Below are positions 20,938-33,411 of a stretch of 64,000 nt of DNA, piece by piece. This stretch comes from Mercurialis annua. Lineage: Eukaryota; Streptophyta; Magnoliopsida; Malpighiales; Euphorbiaceae. Within the stretch, counting starts at the first letter, position 1, and every line of letters starts with the position of its first letter. The DNA lies in NCBI RefSeq assembly GCF_937616625.2, contig NC_065574.1:53162052-53226051 (forward strand). The letters are read 5' to 3'. The notes beneath the pieces were generated by a model, which saw only the letters and a list, made by a program, of their open reading frames with translations, had not been told where the DNA came from and ran no database searches. Position numbers and translations under genes: made by a program.

Positions 20938-23900
20938 GGGTAATTAATTCTGGGAGTCACTGTACTTTTCTAAATTTTCAAAATGTTCATTATACTATTT
21001 TTTGCTCTAAAATAATTACTAAATTTATTATTTTTAAACTTTTGGTGGTTTCTAAATGAATTCCGACGAGTTTATCCTATGTGGCTCGTCGAATGCTGAG
21101 TCACACCTTCCGCTTTTGCCATATCATCGTCCACGTCACTGAAAAGGCTCCACATCATCATCTTCTTTTTTAATTTTTTTAATTTTTTTCATTAAACATT
21201 AAAAATAATATAAATTTCATTTAATATCAATTTTTTTACGGAATTAATTTTTACAAAATCAATATTTGCGGCATATTTTTTTCAAATTTCTCCAATAAAC
21301 AACAAAAATAAAAAGAAAAAACACCAAAAAAAAATCATTTTTTAATTTTTTGAAGCCAGACGAAGATCTCGTGTTCGAATTTATTTTATTCTATATAAAT
21401 AGAAAGTCTATATAAATAGACTATAGACGAAGGATCAGGTTCATACCTATATGTTCTTGTCTTGACCCAATTTCATGGATCGCGACCGGCGCTAGGGTAT
21501 GGGTATGGTTGTACCAAAACCCGTAGCAAGTCTCGCGGATAATCATATAAACATATAAACCAGCATAAAACAATGCTCGGGGACAACCGAGACTCCAGCC
21601 TAAGTCTAGGAGTTCATACAACAATTATGTAAATAATTTAAATAATCAAATGCTCGGCTCGAACCCGAGACTCCAACAACATGCCTTATATATAAATGAT
21701 CCAAAGTATAACATGCCAAAACATAAGTTAATAGTCGGACCAATCCGACAAACCAAAGTATGAATAAATAATATAGACTAACTAGTTCTAATGCGATCTA
21801 AGAATATAAAACAGTTGACTAGTTTATAACAAAACAAGAACCTCCGAGGAATCAAAAAATTGGAAATGACCCAACGCTCTTAAATCATAAACCTGGAAAA
21901 ATTGGAAAACAACGAGATCAGATATACTGAGATGAGTTCATAATACTATTTACATTTATTAAGATTAAAACCCTTAAACCCAAATCCTTTTATACTTATA
22001 TACTTGATTATAGAACACAGTATTGAAATGAAATATCAAAGTTTAATCCCAAAGTTTAATCCAAAGTAGATGGGAACAAATCCTCATCGATTCCCAAAGT
22101 AGGCCAGACATTGGTCAGCCAATTCCAAAGTACTTACCGGTGCACGCAGTCTCTATACAAGCCTATCGAGTAGCTCGTTCCAATTCAAATCCATAATCGC
22201 TTAAAACAATTCATAAACATTTGTAATACTAAATTAATTTGTTGTACTTAACAAAGCGGTAATAACACTACAAACTCACTGCTTGCTTATCCACGTGAAT
22301 CTTGGCAAACAGCTAACCCTGCGTAAACTCCGAAACACGATCAGCCGACGGGTCTAAAATAATGTATAAGTTAAAATCCAATTAACCCTTAACTCTAAGA
22401 TTACTATACGCCACATAGGACTAGCATTCAAAACACAACCAAAAGTACACCCCAAGTAAGGTAAACATCCATGTACCGAATAAACCAAAGAATTCATAAC
22501 AATCACTTTAAGCAATTTGGCAAGTTAGCTTAGATGAATTCGTATCCTTAAAAATAAAAACGAAGTCCTTTTCATAACTTAAATAGTTCTTTTAAACCAA
22601 AGAGTTTCCCAAAATAGTGTGTTAGCCTTAACTGCAGTATAGCTCAACACAACATGTCGGCCGACACAAGTGTAACCCGATCCAACCATAAGCCAAAGTG
22701 AAAACTAGAGTTTAAAATCAATCCTTAAATAAAACCAAAGTCATCTGAAAATAAGAACTCAATCCATAGCTTAACAATGCCAACCTTAAAAGCAATAAGC
22801 CATATAACTTGCCAACACTTGGCAAGTTTCACCCAAAGTATACATCACTTAAACATGCCACCTTAAATGCAATCAATAGAATTTAAACACGTTTGAAAGG
22901 TTTAAACTCAAATCCGAAATATTAATTTAGATAGCCATAACACCTTTGTAAAAATTCACCTAACTTATATACCATTTGAACAATCGATTACCAAACAAGA
23001 TAAGTTAAAACTAACACTTTATAAATGTCCAAAACAATTTATAAAATGTATTTCCAGCCATTAACAATTTGATCAAAACCAAAATTAAGGCAAAGCACTC
23101 AAATAATCAAATTTGGCAATTCTGCAGAAAATTGCCTAAACTAGCCAAACGATTCAAAACCAACAATAGATGAATCAAAGTATGTTGCTACTGATTTAAA
23201 AATATCAAAACATCATATAGAAAATATTATATCAGTAAGTATAGCATTTGAAAACAAATTTGAGATCGTTGCGCTTAATTTCCTTAAATTTGTCAATTTC
23301 GCAAATCAGAGGGATTTCGAAAGTTAAAACAAATTCAACTATCAATTTAAATCAAAAACTCCTTTACATCAGTAACTATAGGTGTAAGAACTCATAAAAA
23401 ATAAAATATCTCATATTTATTAATTTAGCAAAACATATAATCGAATCAATTTCGTATAAGTCTAGAATTTGCCAATTTATTGCTTAACTAACCAATTTCG
23501 TTTTAAAATTAATTAACATTAAATTATATATATTAGACTAATTATCTAAATCATGTAGATCAATGGTTACACAATCTCCAATCAATAGCAACAATTAAAT
23601 CCACAAAAACCCTAAAATAGCGATTAAGCAAAGCTATGCACAACGAATCAAAGAATGAGAAGGATAGGAAATTGTTACCTAAGTATGTTATATGAACTGA
23701 AATAAAGTGCATATAAACCAAGGAATAAGGTCTGGACGGAAGCTATAAGAATCACCAAAGCACTCACGAAGAACACGCATGTAGGAATCGCGTAAATTTT
23801 GCGATAAGGATGCTCAATCACCAATTAATTGTTAAAAACCATCAAGGATCATGAAAGAATGATAAAAAAAATGAGTTTTTCTGGGTAAAAGGTCGCTCTA

Positions 23901-24808
23901 GGTCTGATAGAGTGAAAAGGGGCTGAAGAAATCGAGTTAGAAGCCTATTTATACAAAAATAGCATACCCTATAGTGTCGTGTCGCGCCCAAAACACAGAC
24001 ACGTTGCGCCCGCAATGATCATAACTCGAGCCCGTGACATCATAAAATAATCTCAACCGACCAGGTTTTAGCAAATTCTCTCGTGAACGACATATCAAGG
24101 GGGAGCCCGATACAACGGTGCATTAGGCAGATATGGACAGTTTACTAAAGCATGTCACATCTTAAAATCACATAAACACTTAGTCGATAAAGCTCAGAAC
24201 CTAATCAAAACAACATACCAAAGGTTATGAAAATCAAACCATGAGGAACCAAACCACCAAAAACCAAACCAAAACACATCGAAAAAATCATCAAAATAAG
24301 CCGAAAAAAACACGGGTATTACAGTTCTTCTTCATATGGGTATGAATCCAAAAACAATTCGTCTAGGTTCATACCCGGACGAAGATCTCGTCTAGGTGAA
24401 CCCATATATTCTTCTTCATCTGGGTATGAACCCAAAAGAAGAGATTCGTTTGGGTTCATACCCAGACAAGTTCTTCGTCTGGGTTCAAAAAATTAAAAAA
24501 AAATATTTATTTTTTTATTTTTTTGGTGTTTATAAGATTTTTTTCAATGTTTGTTAGAAAATATTAAAAGAAATTAGGGAAGAAGATGATGAAGTGGAAG
24601 CATGAGAGTGGCGTGGACAGTAACATGTCGAAGAGGAAGGCATGAGTCAGCTTCCGCAAGCCACGTTGGAAAAAAATCGTCGGAATTTATTTAGAAACCA
24701 CTAGAAGTTCACTAATGCTAAGTTCAATAACCATTTTGAAACAAAAATTAGTACACTGACCATTTTGAAATTTTGGAAAAGTACAATGACTCCCAAAATC
24801 AATTACCC
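20938..24808. mobile_element. Mutator-like foldback element interrupted by a solo LTR
   Basis: The element has long terminal inverted repeats of about 280 bp. The left end is gggtaattaattctgggagt, and the right end read inward is gggtaattgattttgggagt; homology continues through tggtttctaaat, gaattccgacga and the ccacgtcact/ccacgccact block. It is flanked by a perfect 9-bp duplication tgttaaaat (20929-20937 and 24809-24817), as expected of Mutator-like elements. Removing the 2866-bp solo LTR and one copy of its 5-bp duplication leaves 1000 bp. The inner part has repeated inverted phrases such as gggttcatacccagac. No transposase is encoded. Confidence 0.85.
21458..24323 (-). mobile_element. Solo LTR, 2866 bp, family A copy 1
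   Basis: Read on the minus strand it begins tgtaatacccgtg and ends gggtcaagaca, with TG..CA termini. A perfect 5-bp target duplication gttct flanks it (21453-21457 and 24324-24328). It is homologous over its length to 26585-29475, which lies in the opposite orientation. There is no primer-binding site, polypurine tract or coding region, so this is a single LTR left after recombination of a full retrotransposon. Superfamily (Ty3/gypsy or Copia) cannot be fixed without internal sequence; LTRs of this length are more usual in Ty3/gypsy. The small open frame at its left end is not a gene. Confidence 0.88.
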
Positions 24809-24817
24809 TGTTAAAAT

Positions 24818-25094
24818 GGAATATTGGAATGTTAAATAATATAATCTAGCATTGAATAACTGGTGTGCGTGTGAGGCACGTATAACTTTTTTTTTTACTA
24901 ATAACTCTTATATATGTCCAAAATTTCATTAACGTTTTTTGAAAAAATTTGTTTATACTCTCACACGTAACACTGTTTCACAACAATAAGAATGCCGTTC
25001 ATCTTTTTATTAACATTGACCATTAAATGCATATTAGGAATTAACTGTTGCTTTTTTTTAAAAGACCATATATGCCTCTAAAGTTTAGAGTGAG
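24818..25094. repeat. Duplicated AT-rich block flanking a retroposon
   Basis: About 24890-25060 resembles 25750-25915: both have the order aaaattt/gaaaaa, tttatac or tttaaac, ctc(a/g)cac, cacaacaat or caccacaatgaa, ttattaa, gaccatt(a/t)aat. It is probably an older dispersed or tandem repeat into which the retroposon at 25107 later inserted. Confidence 0.45.
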
Positions 25095-25106
25095 GATCAA
25101 CTATGC

Positions 25107-25746
25107 AACTTGCTGAATTTACTCCTCTTTCTAAAAATTGCTCTCCTTTCTCTCTGAAAAATCTTTTTATCTTCATCTTATTGAGGGTGGGAGAACGTAG
25201 TTTTTCCGGCTATAGTCGGAAAATTATCTTCTCTTTGCCCATATTACTATTTTTAAAGTCTTCATTTTATTTCAATAATTTTTTTAGGATGGTTATTTTG
25301 ATTTGGTCTTTTCTTTTAAGTTTAATAAATTTTAAAAGGTCTTATACTCCTCTTTGATTCGATTTTTAGATCTATCAAGAATCCTTAGTGTTTGTTCGAT
25401 CTTTAAAGCCAAGTTATTGTAGATCTAAAGATTGGGAGGTTTGTGGATCTTAACTTTATATATCTAGATGAAGATTTTGGTTGGAAAATATTACGTTTCA
25501 ACTGATCGAGCGGATCTTCCGTCTAATCGGAAAAAAGAGATCGAAAGCCCCGTCCAACAGATCATATAAAAAACTAGATTTACGAGATCCATGACTAAAT
25601 TTCTTTTTTAGTCTTTGCTTGTATCTTGTGTTATTGCCTTTTATTTTGTTGTTCCATCCTTAAAAGATCATATAGAAAACTCTTGTTATATGACTTTCAT
25701 CCTTATATTGTAATTTTCATCAATGGATTTACCATTGAAAAAAAAA
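25107..25746 (+). mobile_element. Non-LTR retroposon with poly(A) tail, 640 bp
   Basis: The insert ends in a 9-A tail (25738-25746). It is flanked by 12-bp duplications gatcaactatgc (25095-25106) and gattaactatgc (25747-25758) with one mismatch. Poly(A) plus a variable-length duplication is the signature of LINE-machinery retroposition. The 84-codon open frame at 25103-25357 is hydrophobic, has no recognised domain and starts inside the left duplication, so it is not annotated as a gene. The sequence could be a truncated LINE or a processed non-coding transcript. Confidence 0.65.
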
Positions 25747-26227
25747 GATTAACTATGCCCTTATGATCTGTAAAAATATATAAATGTCGCTAATGTTTTT
25801 AAAGAAGCTTATTTAAACCCTCGCACTTGATACTCTTTCACCACAATGAAAAAGTCATTTATTTCTTATTAATATGGACCATTTAATACTGATTATGACC
25901 ATTGGTTTTATTTTAGTAACAGTCTTTTTTTCTTTCTTTTATCTCAAAATTCTCAACCATTAAAAATCAAATTTAATCTCTAAAATCTTAAAATAAACCT
26001 AAATGAAATATAAAAATCAAATCATCATCATCAATCCATAAAACCCATCATTCCAAATTAAATTGTAATTTGAAAAGAAAAAGATAACACTTTTTATTTA
26101 ACAAAAAATTTATTTTTATACATAAGATGTAAACAACAATTACATCATTTTAACACAAAATGAAGGACTATTGCCAACAGGACTGCAAAAAAGCAAAAAT
26201 ACTATCTTTTAACTAACACCAACTCAA

Positions 26228-29200
26228 CTACATGTCCACAAATTTTGAAATTGAGTTAGTGTAAGTTGTGTCATCAAAGAGTCCAAGTCCTTCACAAGCC
26301 ACCCCGTTTCCATATTCATTGTGCCTCTTGAACATTGCACGTCTAGTAAGATAAGTAAACTTCAGCATAGTCCTGTCAAGAATCTGAATTTTTTTGTGCG
26401 TTTGTATTTATCCATAAGCATGTTATAGTCCGCTATAGTAGCATCATAAACATGAGTTAAGATAGCAATTTCTGCCTCTAACTGGTCCACCCTAGGTTTG
26501 TTGAAGTCGTTTACGGTAATATGATAATGAAGATTTAGGAACCCTAGAGCAGTATGAGCAACCAATTCCTTTGCATGAGCAAACTGTAATATCCCGTAAA
26601 ATTTTAAAGTTTAAATTACGAGTTCCGGTAACATTCTAATTGTTGTCGTAATTAAATTGTTTTATGTGTTGATTCGGAAATGGTTTAATTAAAGTCTGGG
26701 TTTTAAAAAAATAATTATTTAAAAAAAAAAGGTTTCGGGCCGGGTTCGGTCCAACCAGAATCGGTTGGACCATGTCTCGTTGAACCGAGACCTGGTCTCG
26801 TACGAAATGTGCAGGTCTCGTACGAGACCTGCTGCGGAATTTCAGGGGGGCAGTTTTGCCCCCTGATTTCTCTCGATCTATCCGTGTTTTAAAAACGCTT
26901 TCTAAACCAAATATCTTCACCACACATCAGTCTAGCCCTAGCCGCTTTCCTCATTCAATTTCGCTGAGAATCCTTTCCGAAATCATCAACCAAAGTTTGT
27001 TAAAAATCTTCGGTAAGTTGATTAATATTTCAGTTTTGATCAATAAACGACGCCTCCGTTCATAACTGATATCTCACTCGTTTCAGATCCAAATCCAGTT
27101 CCGAAACGTTCCAGTCGAAGAAGACTCACGTATCTACAAATCCCAATTTTCGTTTCGTAAAACGGTACGCTATATTTCTCGTATCAATCGCCGTCGTTTT
27201 ACCGTTTTTAAGAAATTCTGTTTTTTTGAGTTCTAAATCGATCCTTCTGAAATTTGATTCGTTTGGCAGCCGTTCGGAGGTCGAAATCAATTCCGTTTGT
27301 TTCTCGTGAAAGTAGACTCGCGCATCTACGTTTCTACACCTTTCGTTTGTCAAACGGTACGTAAACGAACCTGTAATGATCGATGCCGTTTCATCGTTTT
27401 TCACGTGCTATTTGGTTCTAATTGTGACATTGTTTCTGCCGAATTCTTTAGGTTCTTAGGCTTTGATTTTGTTACCTTAATATGTTTATGATTCCATCAT
27501 GTGAGGGTTTTAACCTTTTGAATGTTAGATTATGTGTTGTTTGGTTAAGAAATTGTGAGGTTGGTTTTGAGAAAGGAGCTTGTATTCGGTTTCTGCAAAT
27601 TTCCTTATTCATGGTTACTGTTCATGAAGGATGGTGGTGTTGCTCAATTAAAAAGATGATTATGTGTCATCACTTGATTGGCCCATTTAAATTGTTTTTG
27701 GCTAAATGTCAGATTTGGTTATTGAGTTATTGTGCCTTAAATCTTTTGATTCCTAAGCTTATATTTTAACTGTTTTGATCGGTTTTTAATTTCAATTTAC
27801 GAAATTGGTTTCGACTTATTAACAAGCGATTTAAATAATATTATTATTTATAGTTTGGAATTATTTTGAGATTTAATATTTTTAAATTTAAATTAATATT
27901 AAATTTATTATGGATTATATATGATTTTATAATTGACTACTTTAAGTGAAAATTTGGAGACTTTATTTAATTTGAAAATTTGTCAATTTAATTATATTAT
28001 TTTTAAGACCTAAAAATAATATTCGAGTTATTTAAAAATTAAATTAATAATTATTATTAATTATTATTTAATTGATAATTTGATATTTTTGGCTTAGAAT
28101 GCCTTTGTGATTAAATTTATATTTTTACTTTATTTTGTTATTTAATTATTTGAGATATTTGTCGGTATTATTTAATTACTTGGGTTTCAAGCTATTGAGT
28201 TCTATTTGGATATTGATTAATATATATTTTTTTGTAAATATTAAATTATAAACTGTGGTTTATAACTCTGGTTTTATGGTTGGGTCGGGTTAGACTTGGG
28301 TCGCCCGACATGTGGAATTAGCTTGGTAGTTTTAAGAAACTCGGCTACCCCACTATTTGAGGAATTGATTTTATTTATCAATTAAGTATTATTTTAATAA
28401 TATTTTCGGATTGTATTTAAGTACGAACTCAATAGTCTTGAATTAATTACGACATTATAATTTATTTGAGAATTGTGTTCTTCTGTGATTTATCTAATTA
28501 TTTAATTGTGCTAGTCCTACGTGGTGTCTAGTGATCTTAGAGTTAGGGGTCAACGGATTTTAACCTATTTATTATTTTAGACCCGTCGACTGTTCGTGGT
28601 TTGGAGTCTACGCAGGGTTAGCTGTTTGCCAAGATCACGTGGATAAGCAAGCAGTGAGTTTGTAGTGCTATTTACCGCTTTATTAAGTACCGCATCATAT
28701 TTTAATATTATAAATGTTTGTGAACTGTTTTTACGGATTATGGATCTGGATTGAAACGAGCTACTCGATAGGCTTGTATCGAGACTGTGTGCACCGGTGA
28801 GTACTCTGGGAAACGGCAGACTAAAGTCTTGCTTACGCTGGTATATATTTATGACGAGAATTTGTTCCCGTCCACTCTGGGTTTATCAGTATGCTATGTT
28901 ATACTTACGCTGGGATCATTTCAATACTGTTTTTCCATAATCATATTATATTAGTATAAAAAATGTTTTGATTTAAGGGTTTTAAACTTAATAAATGTAA
29001 ATAGTATTGCGAACTCATCTCAGTATATCTGACCCCGTTGTTTTCCCAAATTTTCCAGGTTTATGATTTGAAAGCTGGTCCACTCCGATTCTTTTGATCC
29101 CTCGGAGTTTTTATTGTTATTAAACTAGTTTCTGTTTTCAAACTCTTAGACCGCAGTAGAACTAGTTTACATAATACATTCAATATTACACTTTGGGATT

Positions 29201-29581
29201 GTCGAATTTGATCGACTATTTATTGTTAGCATGTTTACTCTGGAATATTTTATTATTACATTTAAGGCATGTTGTGGAATATTTCAGATACTTAAATTAT
29301 TTATATTAGAACTGTAATATAAAGTGCCAGACCTAGGTTGGAGTCTCGGTTGCCCCCGAGCAGTTTTCTGCAGGTTTAAATGGTTAATTGATTTCCGCAA
29401 GGCTTGCTACGGGTTTTGGTACAACCATACCCATACCCTAGCGCCGGTCACGATTCATTAAATTGGGTCGTGACACAAACCCTTCAGAACTTATTCCGAC
29501 CATTTCTTTAATTACAAAACCAGTTTGTAGGTCTCCATAAACAAACACAATTGTGGCTTGGTAAATAAGATTGGAGGCCTT
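26228..29581 (-). pseudogene. Broken gene of unknown function split by a solo LTR
   Basis: On the minus strand, coding-like sequence from 29581 (after a possible acceptor gtgtag) reads KASNLIYQATIVFVYGDLQT, then VGISSEGF. The solo LTR at 26585-29475 interrupts it. After removal of the LTR and one copy of the caaac duplication, the frame continues without a break: AHAKELVAHTALGFLNLHYH and on through ADYNMLMDKYKRT. A seven-A run near 26392-26398 then shifts the frame. In the next frame, KFTYLTRRAMFKRHNEYGNG and a tail ending KFVDM lead to TAG at 26228-26230. The frame preservation across the insertion supports real former coding sequence. I do not recognise the protein family; an upstream exon beyond 29581 is likely but not identified. 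Confidence 0.5.
26585..29475 (+). mobile_element. Solo LTR, 2891 bp, family A copy 2
   Basis: It begins tgtaatatcccg and ends gggtcgtgaca, with TG..CA termini. A perfect 5-bp duplication caaac flanks it (26580-26584 and 29476-29480). It is the same family as 21458-24323 but in the opposite orientation. Shared landmarks include ctacgcagggttagctgttt, the agtttgtagtgctattaccgc-like block and ggttttggtacaacc near the 3' end. It has no coding region; open frames inside it (26636-27769) are incidental. It landed in the exon of the gene remnant at 26228-29581. Confidence 0.9.
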
Positions 29582-29599
29582 CTACACTAATCTATAGTA

Positions 29600-31838
29600 A
29601 TGGGGTTGCAATCCTAACATGTGTGTTTTAGAGCATAAAGTCATAGCTTATATTCACCGTAGCCATCTAGACAAACATAGAAAATGTGACATTCATAATA
29701 TATTATATGTTAAAATATAAATAAAATAAAATAAAATAATGTCTATATATAGTAAAAAGAGAGATCCCCGCACATAGAATAAAAAAAAGTCTGAAGTTGT
29801 ATGAGTGATCAAGTTTTAGTACATAACTTGGTCTAAAGATCTTGTAGGTCATTTGCTTGGTAAATTGTAGTATACATGCAATTGTAATATTAGATTGATA
29901 TTTATGTTTGTTGTTCTGCATAGTTATGTCCTTTAGATGAACTCAATTTGAGTGATAATGAAAATGTGAAGTATGAACTTTCATATTTGTAAATAAAATA
30001 TATATAAAAAAGACAAATAGAAAGCTTCAAGTTAATACCTTTAAATGCTTGTTTTTTGCAAACGAACAGCAGTCTCTGGAAAAAAGTAAAAAAAAACATA
30101 TTAAATTATTACTATTTGAGACATAAAAGACTGATTAAAAATACAAACAGGAAAAAAACTTTAATGAAAACAAATCCTAACCTAGTAATAAAGAAGATAC
30201 ATGTGAAAAATGCTTATATGTCTCTTTCATATCTTAATTATACTATCTAAGTAAGGAGGCTAGCACATTGAGGCTCTTACAGCTATATCCACACTCATAC
30301 CTTAAAGTCCAAATGTCAAAAAACCTAAAGAAAGCTTCTCTAAAAAGTTTTGTACAGTTCCAAATATCTTATCTTTTTTCAGTCCATTCCAACTAAATAG
30401 TTGCAAATTTAGTTCATTTTCAATTGCCTGTTTCGCTTTTTGTTCCATCTTAACTAAATATTATGCAAGTTGAATAGTGACACTCCTAATGGCAATACTG
30501 TAATATAAGATAAAAAATATATATATGGTGGAACCTAAAACATTGTTCAGTGTATAGTGTTTTTGAGTTCTATTTTATAAAATAGTATATAGATTTTAAA
30601 AAATAAATAAATTGTATCATATAGACTGAAACAACAATGGATAAATGTTAGGAGCATTTTATAGCACTAATGAATCTTTTTCTTCATAAAATGATGTCAT
30701 TTTGGCTGTTTTAATGGTTGGAATGAAGAATTAGTGAAGAGTGTGGATGGAAGAACTTCAGCCTCAGATTTGGAATGAAGAATTAGTGAAGAGTGGCTCA
30801 GCTGTTAGTAGCACTTTTTCTGTTTAAGTTTTGGCTTTCTCTTGCTGTGCAAGATATTGTCTTTTAATAAAAAAAAATGCATGGAATGACATTGAATAAT
30901 AACTTTGGGCTATAAATTCAAGAAAAAAAATTAGTCTAGTTTATTCTGAGTTTTAAATGTGATACTTAAATCGCTAAAAACGCGAAAGGTTGATAATATG
31001 CAAATTACTGTAAAAAATATGTCATTTTTATTAATAGTTATTTATATAAAAAAATCTAACATTTTGCATTTTTTACGATTTAAGCATATTACTGCAAAAT
31101 GTAGTGCCCTTAATTCATCCTAATATTTTTACTTTTTTATTATAACCCAGTTCCGTTTAGGCCTTTTTTTCTGCAAAAAATAGTGCCGTTTTGGACGTTT
31201 TAAATGACTAAAACAACATTGGGTGACATATTCGAGCTGCAAAATGCCAAAACCAAAAAGTTAAGTTTTTCATACGAACAAGTAAAAGGTTGAATTTTTT
31301 TATGCCTAATATACTTAAATTGCAAAAAAAATGTTAAAAGTTGTAATTATATATAAATATTTCATTTTATTTATTTTAAAAAATTTATATTTATCATAAT
31401 TTATCGGATTATCTTTTTTTTTTAATTTAAACTTTTTTATATTTTATCAATTATGACCAGATCTTTCAATTATGTCAAATTTAAAAGATTTTCTTACAAA
31501 TTGTCTAAATTTTATTTTTTAAATTCAAACATTTATATTTTTATCAAGTACTATGACCAAACGTTTTTATTAATTCTTTTTAAAAGTTAAACAAGAAATT
31601 TAAAATATAATCGGAATTGATAAAAAAAATGTAAAGGTTTGGATTGGAAAAATGAAATTCAAAATTTTGGTCACAATTATAAAAAAACTTGTAAATTAGA
31701 TAAAATTAAAAAAAATGATCTTGACTGAATGTTTAAATTTAAAAAATAACTTGAATTAAATTGTTTACCATCTTAGACCGGATTTTGAAATGACACATGT
31801 ATCTCGAACAAGCTAACTACATATTTTTTTTTTTAAAT
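29600..31838. other. Intergenic, AT-rich, no gene supported
   Basis: The part nearest 29581 may hold upstream exons or an intron of the broken minus-strand gene, but none can be proven. A short direct repeat ggaatgaagaattagtgaag occurs at about 30719 and 30773. Around 30960-31320 there are opposed copies of aaatcgc/gcgattt-like and gcaaaatg motifs, suggesting another decayed foldback element. Confidence 0.35.
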
Positions 31839-32238
31839 TACGCAAAAGGTACAAAAAATCCTCGACTTCTTCAAAAAAGTATATATCAGCCCTTTTATAT
31901 TTTATGGCACAATTAAGCCATCATACTTTTAAAATTGAACAATTAAAGCCTCGTTTTTTTAAAATTAAACAAATAGACCCTTTTAATTTAATTTTTGAAA
32001 CCCCTTAAATTTTCGGTAAATATTTTAAGTATTAAAATTATTTTTGATTTTTTTTTCTATATGATTATGAGAGACATGTCAGCCATTAACGAGTGTTTCA
32101 AATGATGTTGGACAAAAGAGGTTATTTGTTCTATTTGAAAATAAAAAGGGTTTAATTGTATTCAGAAAAAATAAAAGAACTGATATATATTTTTATAAAA
32201 ATTACGAGAATTTTTTTGTATTTTTCAAAGGTTACGTA
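31839..32238. mobile_element. Inverted-repeat element, about 400 bp
   Basis: The left end tacgcaaaaggtacaaaaaa and the right end read inward (tacgtaacctttgaaaaata) are imperfect inverted repeats. Inward from them are paired blocks around tatatatcag, ttttatttttt and caattaa(g/a)cc. This fits a Mutator-type MITE or similar. No target duplication was confirmed. Confidence 0.45.
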
Positions 32239-32321
32239 GTGTGTTTCTTCGTGCAAATTTCGTTTGGGGGTCCGATGTTATTGTAAATCACATGAATTGA
32301 TAAAGTCCACACCACATGTAG

Positions 32322-32887
32322 CTAAAAGTTGAGGCCACCAATATTAGAAGTGTATGCACGCAGCCTCCGCCTCAATGGACCCCTCCGCCAGCAAACACCC
32401 TCAAGATAAACTTTGATGGAGCGTTTCACAATGCCTCAGGCAACGGAGTGGGAGCTGCAGTAACTCGAAACCAGGAAGGGCGACCGATTGCCACCGTGGC
32501 TCGAAGGTTCACTCATGTGAACTCCCCAACCTTGGTGGAAGCCTTGGCCTTAAGAGAAGCAGTCCTGCTAGCTAAAAGTAGGCAGCTCACAACAGTCATT
32601 TTTGAGGGGGACGCAAAGGGCATTATCGATGCTATGATAGAGGGGTCAAATCTGAATCCGGCGTGTGATGTGGTGTTGCATGATTGCCGTATTTTATGTT
32701 CTTCCTTCTCTGCTGTTTCTTTTAGTTTTATCCGGCGTACCGGAAATTGGGTGGCACACTCTTTAGCCAAAAAATCCCTTAAAGATATCCCGTTTTGTAC
32801 TAATACTCTAGCCCATTTGGTTTGGCTAGAGGAGAGACTCATGTAGTCGTTTATCTTAATGAAATCACCTTTTCGACAAAAAAAAAC
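32322..32887 (+). pseudogene. 5'-truncated LINE: RNase H domain and 3' tail
   Basis: An open frame of 174 codons without a plausible start runs from 32322 to TAG at 32844-32846. It reads PPPQWTPPPANTLKINFDGA, then GVGAAVTRNQEGRPIA, VEALALREAVLLAKS, VIFEGDAKGIIDAMIEG and GNWVAHSLAKKSL. These are the motifs of the plant RNase H (RVT_3) domain that ends many L1-type LINEs, including acidic catalytic residues in NFDGA, EALALREA and EGDAK. After the stop comes aatgaaatcaccttttcgac and a run of nine A, the usual LINE 3' end. Reverse transcriptase and everything upstream are missing, as in a 5'-truncated insertion. A free-standing RNase H-like gene is a less likely alternative. Confidence 0.75.
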
Positions 32888-33146
32888 CTTCGTTTCCCTT
32901 AACATAAATTAGTATTCTTATTCATGGATATTATAGTTAATACTTAATTTAATAGTCAATGCAATAATAGAAACAAATCTAAGAAAATGAAACGTTCAGA
33001 TGCGATCTAATTTCTTTCGTCAAATTTCTTGCGAATGTTATATTCTTATTTTGACAACTAATTAAGTCCAACTTCTTTTATCACAGGCATTTCACCTTCA
33101 ATCTTTCCATTTCAATTAAAAAAAAGAATGCAGTTCTTAGTAATTA

Positions 33147-33411
33147 CTCCCTCCGTTCTGTTTTAGTTGTCAATTTAATAAAATATATTTGTCTCTAATT
33201 AGTTGTCCATTTAGAATTTCAATGTGATTTTAGCTATTATTTTCCAAATTTATCCATCCCTAATAAATGACTCCATATTTTTATTTAAAAATCATTTATT
33301 AACTAATAGGGCTATATTAGTATTTTTCTTTATAAGTTAAGACAAAAGGATTACTATCTTGGTATATGTAATATTGGCTAAATGGACAACTAAAAAAAAC
33401 AGAGGAAATAG
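33147..33411. mobile_element. Stowaway MITE (Tc1/mariner), 265 bp
   Basis: The left end ctccctccgttctgtttt and the right end read inward (ctatttcctctgtttttt) are the well-known Stowaway terminal repeats. They are followed inside by paired tagttgtc and ggacaact motifs. TA dinucleotides flank it at 33145-33146 and 33412-33413. No coding capacity. Confidence 0.85.

Noticed and set aside
26636..27769. Several 65-95-codon frames in the 26.6-27.8 kb region
   Set aside because: They fall inside a solo LTR, on both strands, without domains.
32448..32846. A host RNase H gene starting at 32448
   Set aside because: The codon there is GTG, coding similarity continues upstream without a start, and the 3' end has a LINE-like tail with poly(A).
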